NCBI GenBank assembly: GCA_963782445.1
Contig: CAWAJM010000001.1
Location: 3,844,001-3,908,000, forward strand
Length of the DNA: 64,000 nt
Direction of reading: 5' to 3'
Origin: ZC4RG20 sp963782445
GTDB lineage: Bacteria; Pseudomonadota; Gammaproteobacteria; Steroidobacterales; Rariloculaceae
The first letter of the stretch is position 1, and each line of letters opens with the position of its first letter. The position numbers and the translations under genes are program-made. Below the pieces are notes generated by a model. The model was given only the letters and a program-made list of their open reading frames with translations, searched no databases and had not been told where the DNA came from. This document shows, one piece after another, positions 51,322 to 59,730 of the stretch.

Positions 51322-52365
51322 TCACTCTATTGAAAATGCCGCCGGTCCGTACTCGTCCAACAGTTCCAGTACGCGGCCGCCGCCGCGGGCGACGCAGGTC
51401 AGCGGCTCGTCTGCGACGACGACCGGCAGCCCCGTCTCCTCGGTCAGCAGCTTGTCGATATCCGTGAGCAGCGCGCCGCCGCCCGTAAGCACGATGCCGC
51501 GCTCCGCGACGTCCGCGCCGAGCTCGGGGGGCGTCTGCTCGAGCGCGACCTTGACCGCGCCGACGATGCCCTGCAGCGGCTCCTGCAGGGCCTCGAGGAT
51601 CTCGTTGCTGTTCAGCGTGAAGGCGCGCGGCACGCCCTCGGAGAGGTTCCGGCCCTTGACCGAGAGCTCGCGGACCTCCTGGCCGGGGTACGCCGAGCCG
51701 ATCTCGTGCTTGATGCGCTCGGCCGTGGCCTCGCCGATCAGGATGCCGTAGTTGCGGCGGACGTAATTCGTGATGGCCTCGTCGAAGCGGTCGCCGCCGA
51801 TGCGGACCGAGGCCGCATAAACGATGCCGTTCAGCGAGATGACCGCGACCTCGGAGGTGCCGCCGCCGATGTCGAGCACCATCGAGCCGCGCGCCTCGTG
51901 CACGGGCATGCCGGCGCCGATCGCGGCGGCCATGGGCTCCTCGACGAGATAGACCTTGCGCGCGCCGGCCCCTTCGGCCGACTCGCGGATCGCACGGCGC
52001 TCGACCTGCGTCGAGCCGTAGGGCACGCAGACGAGCACGCGCGGGCTCGGGCGGAAGTAGCGCGAGCCGTGCGCCTTTTTGATGAAGTACTGGAGCATCT
52101 TCTCGGTCACGTTGAAGTCGGCGATGACGCCGTCCTTCAGCGGGCGGATGGCCGTGATGTGACCGGGCGTGCGGCCGAGCATGCTCTTGGCCTCGGCGCC
52201 GACGGCCTCGAGGACCTTGCCGCCGCGGCCGGGCTCCTCGCGGATCGCGACGACCGAGGGCTCGTTCAAGACGATCCCGCGTCCCCGAACATAGATCAGA
52301 GTGTTCGCGGTGCCGAGATCGATCGAAAGATCGTTGGAAAAATGACCGAGAAAACTCTTTAACAT
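51322..52365 (-). CDS. mreB: Actin-like rod-shape protein MreB
   Basis: 347 aa from ATG 52365 by comparison with known MreB starts (MLKxF...FSNDLSIDLGTANTLIYV). Phosphate and adenosine motifs of the actin fold: SIDLGTANT, VLDIGGGTSEVAVI and GIVLTGGGALL. There is no recognisable Shine-Dalgarno sequence: the leader immediately upstream is pyrimidine-rich. First gene of mreBCD-mrdA-rodA-mltB-rlpA. Confidence 0.97.
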   Translation of the reverse strand: MLKSFLGHFSNDLSIDLGTANTLIYVRGRGIVLNEPSVVAIREEPGRGGKVLEAVGAEAKSMLGRTPGHITAIRPLKDGVIADFNVTEKMLQYFIKKAHGSRYFRPSPRVLVCVPYGSTQVERRAIRESAEGAGARKVYLVEEPMAAAIGAGMPVHEARGSMVLDIGGGTSEVAVISLNGIVYAASVRIGGDRFDEAITNYVRRNYGILIGEATAERIKHEIGSAYPGQEVRELSVKGRNLSEGVPRAFTLNSNEILEALQEPLQGIVGAVKVALEQTPPELGADVAERGIVLTGGGALLTDIDKLLTEETGLPVVVADEPLTCVARGGGRVLELLDEYGPAAFSIE

Positions 52366-52397
52366 CGGGGGGAGATCGGTGACAGAAATAAGCGGCG

Positions 52398-52440
52398 ACT
52401 TTAGCAACGGGTAGGACAATCGGCAAGCGACGTGTATAGT
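52398..52440. promoter_or_regulatory. Divergent promoters of mreB and gatCAB
   Basis: Minus strand: TTGCCG (52421-52426), 17 bp, TAAAGT (52398-52403), 33 bp before the mreB start. Plus strand: AGGACA (52413-52418), 16 bp, TATAGT (52435-52440), 57 bp before gatC. The two overlap, so transcription in the two directions may interfere. Confidence 0.55.
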
Positions 52441-52496
52441 TTCACGAGCCCTTTTTCTGAGACTTGCGTCACCACTTTTCCGCGTTGTCAGGCGCC

Positions 52497-52784
52497 GTGT
52501 CGTTAGGCCCCAAAGATATCGAAAAACTCTGCGAGCTCGCGCGCCTCGAAATCGAGGTGGGCGAAGTCGCAGACGTGTGCGCGAAGCTCTCCGACATCGT
52601 CGCCATGGTCGACGCGCTGCAGGCCGCCGATACCGCCGGCGTCGCGCCCATGGCCCATCCGCTCGACCGCGCTCAGCGGCTGCGGCCCGATGCGGTCACG
52701 GAGCAGGACGCGCACGCGCTCTACCAACGCAATGCGCCGGCCGTGGAACGTGATCTGTATCTCGTTCCGAAGGTCATCGACTGA
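52497..52784 (+). CDS. gatC: Asp-tRNA(Asn)/Glu-tRNA(Gln) amidotransferase subunit C
   Basis: 95 aa from GTG 52497, the normal family length; signature DIEKLCELARLEI and C-terminal YLVPKVID. Stabilises the GatAB enzyme. gatA starts 60 bp later. Confidence 0.93.
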   Translation: MSLGPKDIEKLCELARLEIEVGEVADVCAKLSDIVAMVDALQAADTAGVAPMAHPLDRAQRLRPDAVTEQDAHALYQRNAPAVERDLYLVPKVID

Positions 52785-52843
52785 CGGCGAGCGGTTCCGG
52801 CGGTCCCCTGCCGGAAATTGTAGCCAATCTCGACCGCGAAAAC

Positions 52844-54304
52844 ATGCACGACCGAACCCTCTCCGAGCTCTCCGCCGAACTCAAGGCGCGGCGCGTTTCG
52901 GCCACGGAGCTCACGCGCCACTTCCTCGACCGGATCGCGCAGCATGACGGCGGGCTCAACGCCTTCATCACCGTGACCGAGGAGGCCGCGCTCGCCGCGG
53001 CCGCCGAAGCCGACCGCCGGCTCGCCGCCGGCGACGCGGGCCCGCTGACGGGGCTGCCGATCGCGCACAAGGACATCTTTTGCACACAGGGCGTGCGCAC
53101 GTCCTGCGGCTCGCGCATGCTCGACAACTTCGTCTCGCCTTATGACGCGACCGTCGTCGAGCGCCTGAAACAGGCGGGCACGGTCGGCCTCGGCAAGACC
53201 AATATGGACGAGTTCGCCATGGGCTCGTCCAACGAGACGAGCTTCTACGGGCCCGTGCGCAATCCCTGGGACACCGAGGCCGTGCCGGGCGGCTCCTCGG
53301 GCGGCTCGGCCGCAGCCGTGGCCGCCCGTCTCGTGCCGGCCGCGACCGGCACCGACACGGGCGGCTCGATTCGCCAGCCCGCGGCCCTGACCGGCCTGAC
53401 GGGCATCAAACCGACTTACGGGCGCATCTCGCGGTACGGCATGATCGCGTTCGCTTCGAGCCTCGATCAGGCCGGCGTGCTGTGCCGCTCCGCAGAGGAT
53501 GCCGCGCTGCTGCTCGAGGTCATGGCGGGCTTCGATCCGCGCGACTCGACGAGTCTCGACGAGCCCGTGCCGCGCTACGCCGAGGCCCTCGCGGCACCCT
53601 GGGACAAGATCCGCATCGGCGTGCCCGATGCCTTCTTCGACTCCGGGCTCGACGAGGGGATCGCCGCGGCCGTGCGCGCGGCCCTGGCCGAGCTCGAGAA
53701 GCTCGGCGCGCGGCTCGAGCCCGTGCACCTCGACCACGTCCACCTCTCGGTCCCCGCCTACTACGTCGTGGCACCGGCCGAGGCGTCCTCGAACCTCGCG
53801 CGCTTCGACGGCGTGCGCTTCGGCCACCGCGCCGAGGGCGCCGGGCGCGAGGACCTGCGCACGTTCTATATGCGCAACCGCGGGGAAGGCTTCGGAGCCG
53901 AGGTCAAGCGGCGCATTCTGACGGGCACCTACGTGCTCTCGGCGGGCTACTACGACGCCTACTATCTCAAGGCGCAGCAGGTACGCCAGCTCATCAGCGC
54001 CGACTTCGCGCGCGCTTTCGAGCAGGTCGATCTCGTGGCCGGGCCGACCACGCCGACGCCCGCGTTCGCGCTCGGCCAGAAGTTCGGCAACCCGATCGAG
54101 ATGTACCTCAACGACATCTACACGATCGGCGCGAACCTGGCCGGCCTGCCCGCGATCTCGGTGCCCTGCGGCTTCGTGCGGGGCCTGCCCGTCGGGCTGC
54201 AGCTCGTCGCGCCGCACCTGGCCGAGGACCGGCTGCTCAAGACAGCACACCATTTTCAACGCGCGACCGATTGGCACCGGCAGGTGCCGACGGGCTACGA
54301 GTGA
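52844..54304 (+). CDS. gatA: Asp-tRNA(Asn)/Glu-tRNA(Gln) amidotransferase subunit A
   Basis: 486 aa amidase-signature enzyme. Catalytic triad regions: Lys in GLPIAHKDIFC, Ser in PGGSSGGSAAAVAA and the nucleophile Ser in TDTGGSIRQPA. Releases ammonia from glutamine for GatB. Presence of GatCAB implies that Gln-tRNA or Asn-tRNA is made indirectly in this organism, at least for one of them. Confidence 0.97.
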   Translation: MHDRTLSELSAELKARRVSATELTRHFLDRIAQHDGGLNAFITVTEEAALAAAAEADRRLAAGDAGPLTGLPIAHKDIFCTQGVRTSCGSRMLDNFVSPYDATVVERLKQAGTVGLGKTNMDEFAMGSSNETSFYGPVRNPWDTEAVPGGSSGGSAAAVAARLVPAATGTDTGGSIRQPAALTGLTGIKPTYGRISRYGMIAFASSLDQAGVLCRSAEDAALLLEVMAGFDPRDSTSLDEPVPRYAEALAAPWDKIRIGVPDAFFDSGLDEGIAAAVRAALAELEKLGARLEPVHLDHVHLSVPAYYVVAPAEASSNLARFDGVRFGHRAEGAGREDLRTFYMRNRGEGFGAEVKRRILTGTYVLSAGYYDAYYLKAQQVRQLISADFARAFEQVDLVAGPTTPTPAFALGQKFGNPIEMYLNDIYTIGANLAGLPAISVPCGFVRGLPVGLQLVAPHLAEDRLLKTAHHFQRATDWHRQVPTGYE

Positions 54305-54311
54305 GGGCGGC

Positions 54312-55763
54312 ATGGACTGGGAGATCGTCATCGGGCTCGAGATCCACACGCAGCTCGCCACGGTCAGCAAGATCTTCTCGGGCGCGGCGACGGCCTACGG
54401 CGCGCCGCCGAACAGCCAGGCCTGCCTGGTCGACCTCGGCTTCCCGGGCGTGCTGCCCGTGCTCAACGAGGCCGCCGTGGCCATGGCCGTGAAGTTCGGT
54501 CTCGCGACGGGATGCGAGATCTCGCGCCGCTCGGTCTTCGCGCGCAAGAACTACTTTTATCCCGATCTTCCGAAGGGCTACCAAATCAGCCAGTACGAGC
54601 TGCCGATCGTGCACGGCGGCCGCCTCGAGATCGTGCAGGACGACGGCAGCGTCAAGACCATCGGCATCACGCGCGCGCATCTCGAGGAGGATGCCGGCAA
54701 ATCGCTGCACGAGGATTTCCACGGGCTCTCGGGTATCGACCTGAACCGCGCAGGCACGCCGCTGCTCGAGATCGTCTCCGAGCCCGACATGCGTTCGCCC
54801 GCCGAGGCAGGCGCCTACATGCGCAAGGTGCACACGCTCGTGCGCTACCTCGGTATTTCCGACGGCAACATGCAGGAAGGCTCGTTCCGCTGTGACGCGA
54901 ACGTCTCGGTGCGCCCGAGGGGCGAGACGAAGCTCGGCACGCGCACGGAGCTCAAGAACCTGAACTCCTTCCGCTTCATCGAGCGCGCCATCGAGATCGA
55001 GGCGGAAAGGCAGATCGACGTCCTCGAGGGCGGCGGCGTGATCCATCAGGAGACGCGGCTCTACGACCCGGACCGCCACGAGACGCGGCCCATGCGCAGC
55101 AAGGAAGAGGCCAACGACTACCGCTACTTTCCGGATCCGGACCTGCTGCCCGTGCTCGTCGACGACGCGCTCGTCGAGCGCGTCCGCGCCGAGCTCCCCG
55201 AGCTTCCGGACGCGAAACGCGAGCGCTTCGAGCGCGAGTACGCGCTGCCCGCGGCCGACGCCGTCCAGCTCACGGGCGCGCTGGCCCTCGCCGACTATTA
55301 CGAGGCTGCCGTGAGCGCCACGCGCGCGGCGCCCAAGGCGGCCGCGAACTGGGTGCTCGGCGAGCTTTCGGCCGCGCTGAATCGCAGCGGCCTTGCGATC
55401 GAGGACAGCCGCGTCGGTCCCGCCGCGCTGGCCGCCCTGCTCGACAAAATCGAGGACGGCACGATCTCGGGTAAGATTGCCAAGGAGGTCTTCGAGGCAC
55501 TGTGGGAGGCAGGCGCCGCCGAAGGCGATGCGGTCGCCGAGATCATCAAGGGCCGCGGGCTCGAGCAGATCACCGATGCCGCGAGCATCGAGCAGCTCGT
55601 CGACGAGGTCGTCGCAGCCAATCCGGCGCAAGTGGAGCAATATCGCTCGGGCAAGACGCAGGTCCTCGGCTTTCTCATGGGCCAGGTCATGAAGGCCTCG
55701 CGGAGCAAGGCCAACCCGCAGCAAGTCAACGCGATCCTGCGCAAGAAGCTCGGGGGCGCGTGA
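54312..55763 (+). CDS. gatB: Asp-tRNA(Asn)/Glu-tRNA(Gln) amidotransferase subunit B
   Basis: 483 aa. Typical opening WEIVIGLEIHTQLATVSKIFSGA, LDLNRAGTPLLEIVSEPD, GNMQEGSFRCDANVSVRP, RTELKNLNSFR and the YqeY-like C-terminal tail (GKTQVLGFLMGQVMKASRSKANP). Phosphorylates and amidates mischarged tRNA. Seven bases after gatA. Confidence 0.97.
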   Translation: MDWEIVIGLEIHTQLATVSKIFSGAATAYGAPPNSQACLVDLGFPGVLPVLNEAAVAMAVKFGLATGCEISRRSVFARKNYFYPDLPKGYQISQYELPIVHGGRLEIVQDDGSVKTIGITRAHLEEDAGKSLHEDFHGLSGIDLNRAGTPLLEIVSEPDMRSPAEAGAYMRKVHTLVRYLGISDGNMQEGSFRCDANVSVRPRGETKLGTRTELKNLNSFRFIERAIEIEAERQIDVLEGGGVIHQETRLYDPDRHETRPMRSKEEANDYRYFPDPDLLPVLVDDALVERVRAELPELPDAKRERFEREYALPAADAVQLTGALALADYYEAAVSATRAAPKAAANWVLGELSAALNRSGLAIEDSRVGPAALAALLDKIEDGTISGKIAKEVFEALWEAGAAEGDAVAEIIKGRGLEQITDAASIEQLVDEVVAANPAQVEQYRSGKTQVLGFLMGQVMKASRSKANPQQVNAILRKKLGGA

Positions 55764-55821
55764 CACTTTTCGCCTTGACTCGGTCTAAGGCCGATGAGGG
55801 CCACTACCGAGGCACATTGAG

Positions 55822-56667
55822 TTGAACGAAGTACAAGGTTTCATCCTCGAGGATAGCGGCATCCGCGGCGCCCTGGTCCGGCTCCAGGAGACCTGGCAGC
55901 AGGTCACCGCGCAGCACGACTACGGGCCCGCGCTCAAGCGGTTGCTCGGCGAGAGCCTGGCCGCCACGGTGCTGATCGCGAACAGTCTGAAGTCACAGCC
56001 GCGCGTCTCGATTCAGCTCCAGGGCGAAGGCCCGCTCAAGCTGCTGCTGATCCAGTGCTCGGAAGAGCTGCGCGTACGGGCCATGGCGCAGTGCACGCCG
56101 CCGGCCATCGGGGAGGCGCTGCTCGGCGCCGGCCGGCTCGCGGTCAACGTCGACACGCGCGGCCCGCGCGGCTTCTTCCAGGGCATCGTGCCGCTCGTGA
56201 GCCCGCGCCTCGACGCCTGCCTCGAGTCCTACTTCGAGCGCTCGGAGCAGCTGCCGACGCGGCTGATCCTCAAAGGCGACGACAGACGCGTGGCCGGCCT
56301 GCTGCTGCAGGCGCTGCCCGGGGAGGACCCGGACGCGGACGCCTTCGCGGATGCCGCGCGCCTCGCCGAGCGCGTCTCGACGGCCGAGCTCGTCGGCGAC
56401 GCGGCCGAGACGCTGCTGCCGCGCGTGTTCAGCCGCCACCTGATCCGCCTGTTCGATGCGCGGCCCGTGCTCCAGGACTGCCGCTGCACGCCCGACCACC
56501 TGGCCGGCATCCTGCGCATGCTCGGCGAGGACGAGCTCGACTCCCTGCTCGCCGACCCGGGCTGGGTCGAGCTGACCTGCGAGTTCTGCAACCGGGCGTT
56601 CAAGTACGACGAGCCCGACGTCCTCGCCATCCTGCGCGGCGAGAGCCCGGGGCCCGTGCTGCACTGA
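55822..56667 (+). CDS. hslO: Redox-regulated chaperone Hsp33
   Basis: 281 aa from TTG 55822. N-terminal domain with GESLAATVLIANSLK and RGFFQGIVPL; C-terminal zinc switch with CRC and CEFC, the four cysteines that form disulfides on oxidation. Holds unfolding proteins under oxidative stress. A TTG start with weak ribosome site suggests low expression. Its stop abuts repeat R6. Confidence 0.95.
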   Translation: MNEVQGFILEDSGIRGALVRLQETWQQVTAQHDYGPALKRLLGESLAATVLIANSLKSQPRVSIQLQGEGPLKLLLIQCSEELRVRAMAQCTPPAIGEALLGAGRLAVNVDTRGPRGFFQGIVPLVSPRLDACLESYFERSEQLPTRLILKGDDRRVAGLLLQALPGEDPDADAFADAARLAERVSTAELVGDAAETLLPRVFSRHLIRLFDARPVLQDCRCTPDHLAGILRMLGEDELDSLLADPGWVELTCEFCNRAFKYDEPDVLAILRGESPGPVLH

Positions 56668-56668
56668 C

Positions 56669-56747
56669 GAAAAAAAGGGGTCAGAGCCCTTTTTTGCCGG
56701 CGCCGCCTGCACGCCGGGCGGAAAAGGGCTCTGACCCCTTTTTTTGC
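56669..56747. repeat. GGGGTCAGAGCCC palindromic repeat pair, copy R6
   Basis: Left arm about 56669-56695, right arm about 56721-56747, with about 25 bp between. It fills the space between the convergent hslO and moeB genes, and the moeB stop codon lies inside its left arm, so the repeat encodes the end of moeB. Confidence 0.9.
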
Positions 56748-57487
56748 CGGTTGTCGGCGCAGACCGGACAGGCCGGGTTCGGCCGCAGCGCGAGCCGTTG
56801 CCAGTCGCCGCGCTTCGCGTCCCAGAGCAGCAGCGCGCCGCACAACGCCGAGTCGATGCCGAGCAGAAGCTTGAGCGCTTCGACGGCCATGAGTGTGCCG
56901 ATGACCCCCGGGACGGGCGCGAGAACGCCGTTGCCCTGGCAGTCGCCTAGCCACTCCTCCTCGTCGCCATAGAGACAGCGGTAGCAGGCGGCGTCCGCCG
57001 CCTGCGCGAAGACGCCGATCTGACCCTCGAAGCGGACGGCCGCGCCCGAGACGAGCGGGACGCCCGCGTGCACGCAGGCGCGGTTTACGGCCAGGCGCGC
57101 CGTGAAGTTGTCCGTGCCGTCGAGCACGGCGTCGACGCCGCGCACGGCCGCCTCGAGCGCCTCGGCGTCGAGCCGCGCGGGCAGGCAGCGCACGCGCACA
57201 TCCGGGTTCAGCTCCGCAATCCGGGCCCGGGCCGCCTCGACCTTGAGCGCCCCCACATCGGCCGCCGTATAAAGGATCTGCCGCGGCAGGTTCGACTCGT
57301 CGACGCGGTCGAAGTCGTTGAGGACCAAGGTGCCGACGCCGCTCGTGGCCAGATATTCGGCGGCGGGACAGCCGAGCCCGCCGAGCCCGACGACGAGCAC
57401 CGCGGCGTTCGCCAGACGCGCCTGGCCGGCCGCGCCGACCTCGGCCAAGGCCGCGTGGCGTGCGTAACGGCGTGCGGTCGCGTTCAC
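56681..57487 (-). CDS. moeB: Molybdopterin-synthase adenylyltransferase (MoeB/ThiF family) with repeat-derived C-terminus
   Basis: 268 aa from GTG 57487, overlapping prmC by 4 bp. Adenylation domain: VLVVGLGGLGCPAAEYLA, LNDFDRVDESNLPRQILY, DGTDNF; zinc CxxC pairs CYRC and CPVC. It activates the C-terminus of MoaD or ThiS-like proteins. The last 20 or so residues (from QKKGSEPF) are encoded by palindromic repeat R6, so the original C-terminus after CPVCADN was replaced. Because CPVC is at the natural end, activity is probably kept. Confidence 0.9.
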   Translation of the reverse strand: MNATARRYARHAALAEVGAAGQARLANAAVLVVGLGGLGCPAAEYLATSGVGTLVLNDFDRVDESNLPRQILYTAADVGALKVEAARARIAELNPDVRVRCLPARLDAEALEAAVRGVDAVLDGTDNFTARLAVNRACVHAGVPLVSGAAVRFEGQIGVFAQAADAACYRCLYGDEEEWLGDCQGNGVLAPVPGVIGTLMAVEALKLLLGIDSALCGALLLWDAKRGDWQRLALRPNPACPVCADNRQKKGSEPFSARRAGGAGKKGL

Positions 57488-58347
57488 GGCAGCGCAAGCA
57501 CGACGTAGCGGTCCTTGCCCGCGAGGTCCGACCGCGCCGCGACGAGCGCGAGACCCGCCGCGGCCGCGAGTCGGGCGACGGCGGCTTGCTGCTCGAAGCC
57601 GTGCTCGACGAGGAGCCGCCCGCCCGGCGTCAGATGCGCGGGCGCGGCATCGAGCACGGCGCGCACGGCGTCGAGGCCGTCGGGGCCGCCGTCGAGGGCG
57701 AGGCGCGGCTCGAACGCCAGCGGGCCTTCGAAATGCGGATCGGCGCTCGCGAGGTACGGGGGATTGCAGACGACGACGTCGAAGCGCCGCCCGGCGAGCG
57801 CGCCGAACCAATCCGATTCGACCCACTCGATCTCGAGCCCGAGGCGCTCGGCATTGGCGCGGGCGACGTGGAGGGCCGCGCCGCTCACGTCGGCGCCCGT
57901 GACCTCGAGCGCCGGCACGGCGCGCTTCAGCGCCAGCGCGACCGCGCCGCTGCCCGTCGCGAGGTCGAGCACGCGCCGCACCGGGCCGCGGTCCGCGAGC
58001 ACTTCCTCGACCATGAGCTCCGTCTCGGGCCGCGGCACGAGCACGTCGGGGCCGACCTCGAGACCCAACCCGAAGAACTCGCGCGCGCCGGTCAAATAGG
58101 CCAGCGGCTCACCCCGCCCGCGGCGCGCGGTCAGCACCCGAAACCGCGCGACGCCCTCGAGATCGAGGACCCGCTCGGGATACGCGAGCACGGCACTGCG
58201 CGAACAGCCCGCGGCGGCGGCCAACAGCAGTTGCGCGTCGAGGCTCGGCGAGTCGCTCACCGCGGCGAGCTCGCGGGCGGCCGCACGCCAAAGCGCGCCG
58301 AACGCCCCGTCGCCGCCCTGCGCCGTCCTCGGCGCGCACGCAGGCAT
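57484..58347 (-). CDS. prmC: Release factor glutamine methyltransferase
   Basis: 287 aa. SAM motif VLDLATGSGAVALAL and the Gln-methylation motif NPPYLASAD; N-terminal substrate domain with LDAQLLLAAAAGCSR and RGRGEPLAYLTGAREFFGL. Methylates the GGQ glutamine of the release factor encoded just upstream. Confidence 0.95.
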   Translation of the reverse strand: MPACAPRTAQGGDGAFGALWRAAARELAAVSDSPSLDAQLLLAAAAGCSRSAVLAYPERVLDLEGVARFRVLTARRGRGEPLAYLTGAREFFGLGLEVGPDVLVPRPETELMVEEVLADRGPVRRVLDLATGSGAVALALKRAVPALEVTGADVSGAALHVARANAERLGLEIEWVESDWFGALAGRRFDVVVCNPPYLASADPHFEGPLAFEPRLALDGGPDGLDAVRAVLDAAPAHLTPGGRLLVEHGFEQQAAVARLAAAAGLALVAARSDLAGKDRYVVLALP

Positions 58348-58350
58348 GGC

Positions 58351-59439
58351 TCAAGCGCCCACGCCGAGCGCCGCGAGCTGGTCGGCCCGGTGCTCGTTCG
58401 CGAGCGGGCCGACGACCCCGTCGAGGTCGCCCTCGAGCACCTCGCCGAGGTTGTAGAGGCGCAGGTTGATGCGATGGTCCGTGATCCGGCCCTGAGGGTA
58501 GTTGTAGGTCCGAATGCGCTCCGAGCGGTCGCCCGTGCCGACCAGGCTGCGGCGCCGTTCCGCCGTCTCGGTCTCGCGCCGGTCCAGCTCCGCGTCGCGC
58601 AGGCGCGCGGCCAGCAGCGACATTGCGCGCGCCCGGTTCTTGTGCTGCGAGCGCTCGTCCTGACACTCGACCACGATGCCGCTCGGCACATGCGTGATGC
58701 GCACGGCCGAATCCGTCTTGTTGACGTGCTGACCGCCGGCCCCGGACGCGCGGTACGTGTCGACCCTGAGGTCCGAAGGGTTGATCTCGATCTCGGCGAG
58801 ATCCTCGAGCTCCGGCATGACGGCCACGGTGCAGGCCGAGGTGTGAATGCGGCCCTGCGTCTCGGTGACGGGCACGCGCTGCACGCGGTGCACGCCGGAC
58901 TCGAACTTGAGCTTCGCGTAGGCCCCCTTGCCGACGATGCGGCTGATGACCTCCTTGAAGCCGCCGTGCTCGCCTTCGCTCGCGCTCAGCACCTCGACCG
59001 TCCAGCCGTGCCGCTCGGCATAGCGGCTGTACATGCGAAACAGATCGCCCGCGAATAGTGCCGCCTCGTCGCCGCCCGTGCCGGCGCGAATCTCGAGGAA
59101 CAGGTTCGCATCGTCGTCCGGATCCTTGGGCACGAGGTGCAGCGAGAGCTCGCGCTCCGCCTCCTCGCGGCGCTCGCGCAGCGTCTCCGCTTCCTCGCGC
59201 CCGAGATCACGCAGCTCCGCGTCGCCGCCGGCCGCCAGCTCTTCCGCCGCGGCGAGCTCGGCCTCGAGCTTGCGGTAGGCCGCGAAGTCGCGCGCGAGCG
59301 GCTCGAGCCGCGCGTACTCCCGCGAGAGCTCGCGAAAGCGCTCCTTGTCCGCGATCGTATCCGCGTCCGCGAGCAGCCTCGCAATCTCCTCATACCGCTC
59401 CGTGAGGACGGTGAGCTTGGTTCTGATCGATTCCTTCAC
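58351..59439 (-). CDS. prfA: Peptide chain release factor 1
   Basis: 362 aa from GTG 59439. GGQ motif in RASGAGGQHVNKTDSAVR, stop-codon recognition PVT (PAT in E. coli) in RVQRVPVTETQGRIHTSA, and the anchor EIRAGTGGDEAALFAGDL. Reads UAA and UAG. Three bases before prmC. hemA, the usual upstream neighbour, is absent. Confidence 0.96.
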   Translation of the reverse strand: MKESIRTKLTVLTERYEEIARLLADADTIADKERFRELSREYARLEPLARDFAAYRKLEAELAAAEELAAGGDAELRDLGREEAETLRERREEAERELSLHLVPKDPDDDANLFLEIRAGTGGDEAALFAGDLFRMYSRYAERHGWTVEVLSASEGEHGGFKEVISRIVGKGAYAKLKFESGVHRVQRVPVTETQGRIHTSACTVAVMPELEDLAEIEINPSDLRVDTYRASGAGGQHVNKTDSAVRITHVPSGIVVECQDERSQHKNRARAMSLLAARLRDAELDRRETETAERRRSLVGTGDRSERIRTYNYPQGRITDHRINLRLYNLGEVLEGDLDGVVGPLANEHRADQLAALGVGA

Positions 59440-59730
59440 TCGAGACTCTTTCGCGCCACGCGCACGCGGCATGCGCCGCCGGTCAGGACACGGAAAACGC
59501 CGAGGCCGCCCGGCACGCGGGCCCTGCCCGCGGGGCGCCTGCCGAGGACATGGCGGCGCGGCCGGCGCATATCAAGCCGGCCATTCTCGACCAACCCTGC
59601 AAGCGTCACAAGGGAACCCACGACCGGCGCGCGAATTCGAACCCTTGCGCGGCCTCGCCCAGGCCGCGGGGTCCGGCCACGCCCCCCTTCGTACTGCGCT
59701 ATAGTGCACAATCCACCGATGGGCACGCTT
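59440..59730. other. Divergent intergenic region before the TPR lipoprotein
   Basis: About 290 bp with no gene. TATAGT at 59700-59705 is a candidate -10 for the TPR gene, but the matching -35 is poor. Nothing resembling hemA remains here. Confidence 0.4.

Noticed and set aside
57460..59058. 532-codon plus-strand open frame opposite prmC and prfA
   Set aside because: Antisense of conserved genes with diagnostic motifs; no ribosome site or family match.
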